In this document: one piece after another, positions 1-5,495 of the stretch
Layout of the letters: every line of letters starts with the position of its first letter
How positions within the stretch are numbered: the first letter of the stretch is position 1
From: an uncultured Bacillota bacterium
GTDB lineage: Bacteria > Bacillota > Clostridia > Lachnospirales > Lachnospiraceae
DNA: 5,495 nucleotides
Reading direction: 5' to 3'
Assembly (NCBI GenBank): GCA_958352855.1
Contig: CATWQE010000122.1
Coordinates: forward strand, 1-5,495
Translations under genes and position numbers: made by a program
Notes under the pieces: model-generated
Database searches by the model: none
Told to the model about the DNA's origin: nothing
Seen by the model: only the letters and a program-made list of their open reading frames with translations

Positions 1-1206
1 AACTTCAATAAGACCAATATTTTCTTTCTTAATATGGTGATACTGAGCATGAGGATGGTAAACTCCCAGAGGATGCTCCTTTGTAGTAATGTTATTTCTA
101 AGGGTTAAATCCAGTTCAAAGAACTCCCCTTTCTTTCTGGCAATTGGAGTAATGGTGTTATGAGGTTCTCCTTCTGTCCGGGCAAATACAAAGGCTTCTT
201 CATCTGTATAACCTCTCCACACCTCCAGCACATGACTTGCCAGATCAATGAGACGTTTCTCATCCTTGCTGCGGATACGCAGAACAGAAAGAGGCCACTT
301 CACAATCCCTGCTTCCACATCTTCATAACCTGGAATGGTTACCAGTTCTTCCATTGGAGCCTTCTCCATGGCAAAGGTATAGTGCCCGCCCTGGAAATGG
401 TCATGGCTTAAAATAGAACCGCCTACAATAGGAAGGTCTGCATTGGAGCCCAGGAAATAGTGTGGGAACAATTTCACAAAATCAAAGAGCTTCACAAAAG
501 TGTTCCGTTCAATCTTCATAGGCACATGCTGTCCGTTAAACACAATACAATGTTCATTGTAATACACATAAGGAGAATACTGAAAGCCCCATGGGCAGTC
601 ATTGACTGTAATAGGGATAATTCTGTGATTTTCCCTTGCAGGATGATTCATTCTGCCTGCATAACCCTCATTTTCCATACATAGCAGGCATTTGGGATAG
701 CTGCTCTGTTTTGCATTCTTTGCTGCCGCAATAGCCTTAGGGTCTTTCTCTGGCTTTGACAGATTAATGGTAATATCAATGGTTCCGTAAGGGCTGTCCA
801 CTGTCCACTTTCTGTCTTTTTTAATGCGGTAGCGGCGGATATAATCACTGTTCTGGCTTAATTGATAAAAATAATCCGTAGCAGCTTCCGGGCTTTCCTC
901 ATACTTTTTCCAGAAGGTTTCCTGTACCTGAGCAGGTCTTGGCATGAGGCAGTTCATCATCCTGGTATCAAATAAATCCCTGCATCCAATGCTGTCCTCT
1001 ATGATTCCTCTTTGCACTGCTTCATCCAGAAGATCTTTTAAAATCAACTCCAGTTCTTCACATACCGGTTCTTCTGCCGGCTCTGCATACTCATCCTCCC
1101 GGAATAAATCCAGCAATAAATTAATGGTATAATTCCGCTCACATGCAGGCACTAATCCGGTTCTTAATCCATATTCCACCAAATCTCTGATACTTTTATT
1201 TAACAT
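1..1206 (-). CDS. galT: UDP-glucose--hexose-1-phosphate uridylyltransferase, class II, 3' end cut by window edge
   Basis: Second Leloir enzyme: it transfers UMP from UDP-glucose to galactose-1-phosphate, giving UDP-galactose and glucose-1-phosphate in the cytoplasm. The visible 402 residues read without interruption from MLNKSIRDLVEYG to ENIGLIEV at the left edge. Full-length class II proteins have roughly 490-500 residues, so about 90-100 C-terminal residues lie outside. The active-site motif is SHDHFQGG at residues 267-274, the class II form of the HxHxQ nucleotidyl-transfer motif (His268, His270, Gln272). A Cys-x-x-Cys pair sits at 173/176 in YPKCLLCMENEGYAGR, and a second conserved block, EGEPHNTITPIAR, lies nearer the C-terminus. 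The start is set by an AAAGGGA ribosome binding site at 1214-1220, 7 nt upstream of the ATG. Only 17 nt separate it from the galK stop with no terminator between, so galK and galT are almost certainly cotranscribed. The class II type is typical of Firmicutes and differs from the E. coli-type enzyme. The family call is firm; exact sugar preference is inferred from the galK partner. Confidence 0.96.
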   Translation of the reverse strand, partial: MLNKSIRDLVEYGLRTGLVPACERNYTINLLLDLFREDEYAEPAEEPVCEELELILKDLLDEAVQRGIIEDSIGCRDLFDTRMMNCLMPRPAQVQETFWKKYEESPEAATDYFYQLSQNSDYIRRYRIKKDRKWTVDSPYGTIDITINLSKPEKDPKAIAAAKNAKQSSYPKCLLCMENEGYAGRMNHPARENHRIIPITVNDCPWGFQYSPYVYYNEHCIVFNGQHVPMKIERNTFVKLFDFVKLFPHYFLGSNADLPIVGGSILSHDHFQGGHYTFAMEKAPMEELVTIPGYEDVEAGIVKWPLSVLRIRSKDEKRLIDLASHVLEVWRGYTDEEAFVFARTEGEPHNTITPIARKKGEFFELDLTLRNNITTKEHPLGVYHPHAQYHHIKKENIGLIEV

Positions 1207-1223
1207 GGCTCTATCCCTTTCTG

Positions 1224-2393
1224 TTATGCGATTCTTCTGCTTCCGTCACCGATTTCTACCACATAGAAATCTGCTGCATAGCCGATTTCTTTTTCATAGA
1301 TTTCGCCCACATTTTTAATAAAGGCTTCAATAGCATCCTCTTTCACAATGCTTACTGTACATCCTCCGAAGCCGGCTCCTGTCATACGGGAACCAATGAC
1401 GCCTTCCTGTTTCCATGCTGCTTCTACCAGAGTATCCAGCTCTTTTCCAGTTACTTCATAGTCGTCTCTTAAAGAAACATGAGACGCATTCATTAACTTA
1501 CCGAAAGTTTCCAAATCTCCTGCTTTTAAGGCAGCAACCGCTTTGATGGTTCTCTGATTTTCATAAACCGCATGCTTTGCTCTCTTGCGGCATACCGGAT
1601 TTTGAATAGCATCCTGAACCTGCTCAAACTGTTCCTCTGTCAGTTCTCCCAGGGCCTTAATCTCCATCTGTTTCTGAATATCTGCCAGCGCCTCTTCACA
1701 CTCTGCACGACGTTCATTGTACTTGGAATCTGTGAGTTTTCTCTTCTTATTGCTGGCTGCAATCACAATTTTAGCGCCCTTCATTTCAATAGGCGCATAC
1801 TCATAGCTCAAATCACCGGTATCCAGGAAAATTGCCTGATTCTCTTTTCCCATGGCAATGGCAAACTGATCCATAATTCCACAGTTCATGCCATTGAAAC
1901 GGTTTTCCGCATACTGTCCCAATAAAGCCAGGTCAATCATGGAAAGCCCTTCAAATCCGTAGAGATCAACTAAAATCACGCCCATTAAAAGCTCTACAGA
2001 AGCAGAGGAGGAAAGGCCGGAGCCATTTGGAATATTGCCATACATCACCAGGTCAAAACCGGTCTGTGTCTCATAACCTTTTTCTTTAAATGCCCACACA
2101 ACGCCCTTTGGATAGTTTGTCCAGTTGGCCTCTTCATGGTATACCAGGTCATCCAGGCTGGTTTCAAAAACCCCCATTTTGCTGAAGTTTTCAGAATAGA
2201 AACGGATTTTGCGATCCTCTCTTTTTCTGGCTGCCCCGTAAGTACCAATGGTCAAAGCACAGGGAAACACATGACCTCCATTGTAATCCGTATGCTCACC
2301 AATCAGATTTACGCGTCCCGGGGAAAAATAAGAACGAATATCTCCCTCTGCCCCAAATAATTCCTGAAATCTCTCCAATACTTTTTGCTGCAT
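1224..2393 (-). CDS. galK: Galactokinase
   Basis: A GHMP-family kinase that makes galactose-1-phosphate from galactose and ATP, the entry step of the Leloir pathway. The 389-residue length is normal for bacterial GalK. All three family motifs are visible. The galactokinase signature GRVNLIGEHTDYN is at residues 26-38, with Arg27 the likely catalytic arginine and Glu33, His34 and Asp36 the expected sugar contacts. The phosphate-binding loop PNGSGLSSSAS is at 122-132. The C-terminal glycine-rich motif GSRMTGAGFGGC is at 334-345. Asp175 in GIMDQF fits the catalytic base and Tyr225 in SKYNERRAEC fits the conserved sugar-binding tyrosine, by comparison with known galactokinase structures. The ATG is preceded by a very strong GGGAGGG site at 2401-2407 with 7 nt spacing. 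galT follows after 17 nt. It is the first gene of the operon, with its own promoter at 2470-2497 and an operator-like dyad in the leader. No key residue is missing and there is no sign of decay. Confidence 0.98.
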   Translation of the reverse strand: MQQKVLERFQELFGAEGDIRSYFSPGRVNLIGEHTDYNGGHVFPCALTIGTYGAARKREDRKIRFYSENFSKMGVFETSLDDLVYHEEANWTNYPKGVVWAFKEKGYETQTGFDLVMYGNIPNGSGLSSSASVELLMGVILVDLYGFEGLSMIDLALLGQYAENRFNGMNCGIMDQFAIAMGKENQAIFLDTGDLSYEYAPIEMKGAKIVIAASNKKRKLTDSKYNERRAECEEALADIQKQMEIKALGELTEEQFEQVQDAIQNPVCRKRAKHAVYENQRTIKAVAALKAGDLETFGKLMNASHVSLRDDYEVTGKELDTLVEAAWKQEGVIGSRMTGAGFGGCTVSIVKEDAIEAFIKNVGEIYEKEIGYAADFYVVEIGDGSRRIA

Positions 2394-2422
2394 TTGTTTA
2401 CCCTCCCAATGGTTTTTTATTT

Positions 2423-2445
2423 TTAAAACATCTTTTGTGTTTTAA
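2423..2445 (-). promoter_or_regulatory. Candidate operator in the galK leader
   Basis: A perfect dyad, TTAAAACA-N7-TGTTTTAA, with 8-nt arms centred on 2434. It lies about 20-40 nt downstream of the predicted galK transcription start and 20 nt or so before the galK ribosome binding site. Its central 17 bp (2426-2442) match the palindrome over the regulator promoter (3449-3465) at 13 of 17 positions, with the same centre and orientation, including the asymmetric core. That match argues for a protein-binding site rather than just an A+T-rich chance palindrome. Placed here, a bound protein would block elongating polymerase or clash with initiation. An RNA hairpin is the alternative reading, but the stem would be weak because it is nearly all A-U. 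Confidence 0.62.
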
Positions 2446-2459
2446 TTCATTTTTTATGT

Positions 2460-2476
2460 TTATAATGAGATTATAA
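2460..2476. repeat. Palindromic -10 region (TTATAAT-N3-ATTATAA)
   Basis: A perfect inverted repeat with 7-nt arms and a 3-nt centre that contains the galK -10 hexamer in one arm. The other arm therefore presents TATAAT on the plus strand (2461-2466). This may simply come from A+T-rich promoter DNA. It could also allow opposite-strand initiation, toward the 3' end of the regulator gene. It does not match the operator dyad found at 2423 and 3449. Confidence 0.4.
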
Positions 2477-2497
2477 CACAGAAATCCTCCTTGTAAA
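2470..2497 (-). promoter_or_regulatory. galKT promoter, sigma-A type with extended -10
   Basis: Read on the minus strand, a -35 box TTTACA (2492-2497, 5 of 6 to consensus) is followed after 16 nt by a perfect TATAAT (2470-2475). The -10 has the TGn extension (TGT at 2476-2478). Transcription should begin near 2463, giving a leader of about 70 nt before galK. The -35 box begins only 7 nt beyond the regulator stop codon, and no terminator lies between, so some read-through from the regulator transcript is also likely. No catabolite-response (cre) box is evident. Confidence 0.85.
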
Positions 2498-2504
2498 GCC
2501 TTTT

Positions 2505-3425
2505 TTAAAAATTCTTTTCGTATTTCAGTTTCATGACTAAATCCTGAGGATAATCCCCAAAAGAATTGCCGAAAATATTCACCCCTCCAATATGCCGGGC
2601 ATCCTCCCGAATGCCGATTTTCACAGAAATATAGTCTCCCTCTGCCAGATGGTATTCCCCCAGCTTTTTGTCACTGACTTTACTGTTATCTAAATAGGTC
2701 CCCGTAGCATCAATATACCACTGTTTCAAATTTCCATACTGGCTGTTCTTATCCTCCCACCAGTCCGGATTCAGTTTTCCACGTCTTCCTCCGAAATCAG
2801 AGGGACAGGTCCAGGTTCCGGCTTCTATTCCATTAATCCATAAGGTAATGTCAGAAGGACAATCCAGATCATAATCTGCTGTTTCTGAGCACAATTCTGC
2901 TGAAAACTCCAGAGATTTTACCTCTGCCTTCTGCATCCCTGCATTGGGAAACCGGTATTCCAGATAACCGGAAGAAAACCAGATAAGCTTGGCGCTGATC
3001 CTTCTTGGGTCATAGAAGCATCTGGGTTCATCTTCCCCATCAATATATTCCTCATCATTTACCATGCCGCAGGTAGGTGTAATCTTATAGTCCACATAGC
3101 TTCCCACTGGCATGGAAATGACTTCCTCCTGCTCCTCTTCCTTTTTCTCCAGATCCAGAATCAGATGAAACTCCTGAGGAATACATAATTTCATGGACCC
3201 CCGCACCCCTGGTTTTAATTCTGTACGGATTAAATCAGCCTCTTCCAGCACCCTGATATTTAGTGCAGCGGAAGAAGCGGGAATTCCCAGGATTTCCGCA
3301 ATCTCATTGACACACAGGGGACCCTTTTGTAAAAGTTCCAGGATTTTAATTCTGCTTTCTGATGATAGCGCCTTTCCCAAAGCCATCAGTTCTTTTTCAT
3401 TTTCCAGTTTTAATAATCTGCTCAT
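2505..3425 (-). CDS. ArsR-type winged-helix regulator with C-terminal putative ligand-sensing domain
   Basis: Probably the local regulator of galactose genes. From the chosen start it has 306 residues. Residues 12-82 form an ArsR/SmtB-type winged helix: ALSSESRIKILELLQKGPLC, then a recognition helix around IPASSAALNIRVLEEADLI (48-66) and a wing near 67-82. The metal-site cysteines of arsenic/zinc sensors (ELCVCDL type) are absent, so metal sensing is unlikely. After an acidic linker (KKEEEQEE, 94-101) comes a domain of about 200 residues rich in alternating hydrophobic strands and aromatics, with notable blocks PTCG (117-120), DEPR (132-135), PSDFGG (208-213), PDWW (220-223) and a glycine-rich HIGGVNIFGNSFGDYPQD (278-295). 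I recall similar ArsR fusions in Paenibacillus and other Firmicutes but know of no assigned ligand. A beta-sandwich sugar-sensing role is inference from architecture and the galKT neighbour. An upstream in-frame ATG at 3467 would give 320 residues, but it overlaps the promoter -10 box, so 3425, with its GAGG site, is preferred. Confidence 0.85.
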   Translation of the reverse strand: MSRLLKLENEKELMALGKALSSESRIKILELLQKGPLCVNEIAEILGIPASSAALNIRVLEEADLIRTELKPGVRGSMKLCIPQEFHLILDLEKKEEEQEEVISMPVGSYVDYKITPTCGMVNDEEYIDGEDEPRCFYDPRRISAKLIWFSSGYLEYRFPNAGMQKAEVKSLEFSAELCSETADYDLDCPSDITLWINGIEAGTWTCPSDFGGRRGKLNPDWWEDKNSQYGNLKQWYIDATGTYLDNSKVSDKKLGEYHLAEGDYISVKIGIREDARHIGGVNIFGNSFGDYPQDLVMKLKYEKNF

Positions 3426-3430
3426 TTTGT

Positions 3431-3439
3431 TCCATCCTC
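3431..3439 (-). promoter_or_regulatory. Ribosome binding site that decides the regulator start
   Basis: On the minus strand GAGGATGGA lies just upstream of the ATG at 3425, with GAGG 10 nt from the start codon. It lies downstream of the predicted transcription start (about 3459), unlike any site that could serve the ATG at 3467. The protein it initiates begins MSRLLKLENEKELM, shortly before the first helix of the winged-helix domain, as is usual for this family. Confidence 0.65.
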
Positions 3440-3448
3440 GCTGTTTTC

Positions 3449-3465
3449 GAACATCTTCTATGTTC
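3449..3465 (-). promoter_or_regulatory. Candidate operator over the regulator's transcription start
   Basis: A perfect dyad GAACAT-N5-ATGTTC centred on 3457, abutting the -10 box and covering the predicted start (about 3459). Thirteen of 17 positions match the dyad in the galK leader (2426-2442). In the minus-strand reading the shared core is AACAYARAAGATGTT. A further TGTT half-site at 3442-3445 faces the left arm, so a third contact is possible. The position is classic for autorepression by steric block of RNA polymerase. The binding protein is inferred to be the product of the gene it precedes. Confidence 0.68.
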
Positions 3466-3495
3466 ATTTTACTCTTGTCCCCAACCCTTTGTCAA
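3466..3495 (-). promoter_or_regulatory. Promoter of the ArsR-type regulator gene
   Basis: A perfect -35 box TTGACA (3490-3495), an 18-nt spacer and a -10 box TAAAAT (3466-3471, 5 of 6 to consensus). Transcription should start near 3459, about 34 nt before the chosen start codon. The promoter begins only a few bases after the T-run of the upstream terminator, so the two transcription units are packed tightly but kept separate. Confidence 0.72.
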
Positions 3496-3499
3496 CGTC

Positions 3500-3525
3500 A
3501 AAAAGGCGCCCCTGAAAGGGACGCC
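3500..3525 (-). terminator. Intrinsic terminator of the permease gene
   Basis: On the minus strand an 8-bp GC-rich stem (GGCGTCCC / GGGGCGCC, one G-U pair) with a 5-nt TTTCA loop is followed at once by a run of five T. It begins 15 nt after the permease stop codon. This ends the upstream unit and isolates the regulator and gal genes from it. The U-run is short, so leakage is possible. Confidence 0.88.
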
Positions 3526-3540
3526 ACGCTATACAAACGG

Positions 3541-5495
3541 TTAGTCAATATTCAGTTTTTGCAAAATATCATCCAGACTTCCATCATCCAAAAGATACAT
3601 GCTCTGTTCTGTTTCTTTAAAACGGTCTGTCCATACCAGTTCCACATTAATATCATATAAAAGCTTGCTTCCCACACCATAACGACAATACTCATAAGTC
3701 ATATGATTCAATACTCTCTGGATTTCCTCCGGTTTTTCCAAAATCACTTCCTGAGCTGTATTTCCCATCTCATCCATGGTGGTCAGCCTAATCTGCAGCA
3801 CTTCCTCTGCCGGAATATGATCTTCAATTGGATTTCCCAGTTCTTTTAACATGGCTCTTGTTTCAGAAAAGCCTTCATAGATTGGTAAATCCCAGGAAAA
3901 CATATAATCCTGCTTTGTATTTCCATAATCCCCATATTCCTTCTGTTCTGCAACTAAATACCCCAGAATCCGTTGGTCAGAAGCCTCCTCAAAGGTCATC
4001 CCTTCTAGTTCATTCTTATAGGTCTTATAAAGAATTTCCAATTCATTCCTCTGGACATCCAACTGCATTCTTCTGCCTGCTACATCTGTAACATAAAGGA
4101 AATCAATATCCTCTGCATCAGCATAGTAAGTAGGCATAATCTTTTCCCTGTATTCCCAGTTATCGTAAATCTTCTGGATATTCGCTAAAACTTCTTCTGT
4201 CTCCGGAAGATAATAAGAACGGTATACCTTTTTTCCAGACTTCATTTCATAGGCAAGTTCTACATTTACCATGGTCTCAAAAGCATCTGCCTCTTCATTT
4301 TTATGGTCTGCATAATATTCTACCCCAATCTGCGCCAAAGCATAGGCTGCATCAAAGTCTTTCATCCACATCTGGTTATTGTTCACAGCCTCCATCTTTT
4401 CATAAGAATTTACCGGATAAGCCATTCTGTCACTGATACTGTTAAATTTTGCAGACATGGCCTGAACCTTTCCCTTGTCTGGAAGGAAGGAATCAACGCC
4501 GGTGATATCCATGCGGTATCCCATAATAACCAGCGCCAGAAAGGCCAGAATCACTCCGGTAGAAATTTTGGGACGAATACAGCTTTTAATATCCAGACTG
4601 TATAAAAAGTCAAACGCTGCTGACAATACCAGCGCTACTACGATTGTCCCTGCCACAAACCACACAAAATGATTACTCATACCGCCGCTGAAAAACAGGG
4701 CTGCCAAAACTGCAATAGGAATGACACAGGCAACTTTAATCACCGGCTCCAGCTTTGGAAAGGCAATGGCTTTGTGATAGCTTTCAGAAGGACGGATTTT
4801 GTAAAGCCACAAATCCAGCGCCAGAAGCACCGCCAATACTATGACACCGTACAAAACGCCATACTGGAGGATTTTCTCATCCCCGGTATAAATCATCCTT
4901 CTGTATGCCAGAAACGGGGATAAAAAGTTTTCCTGCATTCCGGAAGAATATGTGCTTAATGTATCAAAAAAGCGGCTGTTTAAACCAGAATAAGCAAATT
5001 TTATAATGATGCCATATGACATAATTCCCGCAAATCCAAGTGCCCCGGTAAAAAGATTTCCCGTAAGCATTACCGCCAGTACTGCGGCTGCATAAAACAC
5101 CAGGAAATACAGCACATTCACCCCAATGGCAATCGCCATAGTCGGCAAAACCCTGGTGGAATTGCCTCCATTTAAAATTCCTATCAGATATGTAATACCT
5201 GTAGCAATAAGATAAGGCACCAGAAAGCTAACCAGGCTGCTTACCAGAGAAACCAGAAACAGTACTTCCCTTTTCCATGGAAGGCTGTGATAAAAATCTG
5301 TTTTTTCCCCGGAGTACAAGTAGAAGAAGCTGGCAAGACCGTAAAGGATGGCAGCTCCTGCCACAACAACCATAACCCATCCATTGGAACTAAGACATCC
5401 TAAAAATGCTTCCTGAACACTGTTTAAGGAATCCTCCGGAAATTGCATCATCCCCTTTGCCAGAGGAAGGGTGCGCAGCAGGAAGCCGGAATCTG
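3541..5495 (-). CDS. ABC-2-like transporter permease, DUF6449 type, 5' end outside window
   Basis: A large membrane protein resembling permeases that, in Lachnospiraceae and relatives, usually sit beside an ABC ATPase and a GntR-type (YtrA-like) regulator. The assignment is from recalled family features, chiefly the cytoplasmic-loop motif DFYHSLPWKREVLF. About 650 residues are visible. An ATG at 5451 is unlikely to be the start, because the frame stays open to the edge (DSGFLLRTLPLAKG precedes it) and a further upstream membrane segment is expected. Numbered from that ATG, hydrophobic segments lie near 24-47, 62-92, 102-129, 133-152, 196-217, 237-255, 261-285 and 297-312. Basic loops at 48-61, 218-236 and 287-296 suggest these face the cytoplasm. 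That topology puts the final 320 residues, a soluble charged domain, outside the cell. The substrate is unknown; peptide or antibiotic export or resistance would be typical guesses. It ends at a terminator and is not cotranscribed efficiently with the regulator. Confidence 0.8.
   Translation of the reverse strand, partial: DSGFLLRTLPLAKGMMQFPEDSLNSVQEAFLGCLSSNGWVMVVVAGAAILYGLASFFYLYSGEKTDFYHSLPWKREVLFLVSLVSSLVSFLVPYLIATGITYLIGILNGGNSTRVLPTMAIAIGVNVLYFLVFYAAAVLAVMLTGNLFTGALGFAGIMSYGIIIKFAYSGLNSRFFDTLSTYSSGMQENFLSPFLAYRRMIYTGDEKILQYGVLYGVIVLAVLLALDLWLYKIRPSESYHKAIAFPKLEPVIKVACVIPIAVLAALFFSGGMSNHFVWFVAGTIVVALVLSAAFDFLYSLDIKSCIRPKISTGVILAFLALVIMGYRMDITGVDSFLPDKGKVQAMSAKFNSISDRMAYPVNSYEKMEAVNNNQMWMKDFDAAYALAQIGVEYYADHKNEEADAFETMVNVELAYEMKSGKKVYRSYYLPETEEVLANIQKIYDNWEYREKIMPTYYADAEDIDFLYVTDVAGRRMQLDVQRNELEILYKTYKNELEGMTFEEASDQRILGYLVAEQKEYGDYGNTKQDYMFSWDLPIYEGFSETRAMLKELGNPIEDHIPAEEVLQIRLTTMDEMGNTAQEVILEKPEEIQRVLNHMTYEYCRYGVGSKLLYDINVELVWTDRFKETEQSMYLLDDGSLDDILQKLNID

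Noticed and set aside
305..335. Half-match to the operator core (ACATCTTC) inside galT.
   Set aside because: The opposite arm is missing, and it is inside coding sequence encoding GYEDVEAG.
1572..1925. Plus-strand open frame of 117 codons opposite galK.
   Set aside because: galK is unambiguous on the other strand with all motifs in frame; this frame has no convincing ribosome binding site.
2429..2456. Tiny ORFs in the galK leader (ATG-AAT-TAA and ATG-TTT-TAA).
   Set aside because: Neither has a ribosome binding site, and such triplets are expected in A+T-rich leader DNA.
2477..2491. AGGAGG followed 6 nt later by GTG-TTA-TAA inside the galK promoter spacer, looking like a two-codon leader ORF.
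   Set aside because: It lies upstream of the predicted galK start, so it is only on read-through RNA, and it has one codon after the start. Chance purine-rich spacer is more likely.
2394..2504. Searched for a catabolite-response (cre) box near galK.
   Set aside because: The region contains no CG-centred 14-bp match to the cre pattern.
3193..3660. Open frame of 155 codons on the plus strand spanning the regulator 5' end, terminator and permease 3' end.
   Set aside because: It crosses two promoter/terminator elements and antisenses two well-supported genes, and its translation resembles no family. It is a shadow frame.
5446..5451. ATG-ATG as the start of the permease.
   Set aside because: The frame is open to the window edge, and the sequence before it reads as protein. 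No good ribosome binding site at proper distance is needed to explain it, although AAAGGGG lies directly against the ATG.

Overview
This window carries low-GC Gram-positive type DNA, and all genes lie on the minus strand. The class II (Firmicutes-type) galactose-1-phosphate uridylyltransferase, the GalK sequence, the strong purine-rich ribosome binding sites and the large ABC-2-like permease of the DUF6449 type suggest a gut Clostridia, probably Lachnospiraceae (Blautia-like by impression). The genus is a guess from memory, not a search result.

Layout, read in the direction of transcription from the right edge to the left. (1) 5495-3541: most of a multi-spanning membrane protein of an ABC-2-like exporter family, with its 5' end outside the window. 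It is followed by a clear intrinsic terminator (3500-3525). (2) 3495-2505: a transcriptional regulator with an ArsR-type winged helix and a 200-residue C-terminal domain of the kind expected to sense a small molecule. It has its own sigma-A-type promoter, and a palindrome covers the predicted transcription start. (3) 2497-1: a galK-galT operon encoding galactokinase and hexose-1-phosphate uridylyltransferase, driven by a strong extended -10 promoter directly behind the regulator gene. galT runs off the left edge after 402 codons.

The genes form a small galactose (Leloir) module. GalK phosphorylates galactose and GalT exchanges it onto UDP. The epimerase galE and a sugar transporter are not in view. 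The most interesting point is regulatory. The same 17-bp dyad (minus strand AACAYARAAGATGTT core) occurs twice in the window: once over the start site of the regulator gene and once in the galK leader just downstream of its promoter. The simplest reading is that the ArsR-type protein represses both itself and galKT, a job usually done by LacI/GalR-type proteins. This is inference from sequence pattern and position. The permease gene is insulated by the terminator and is probably unrelated.

There is no gene-free stretch over 300 bases. I see no RNA genes, mobile elements or CRISPR arrays.
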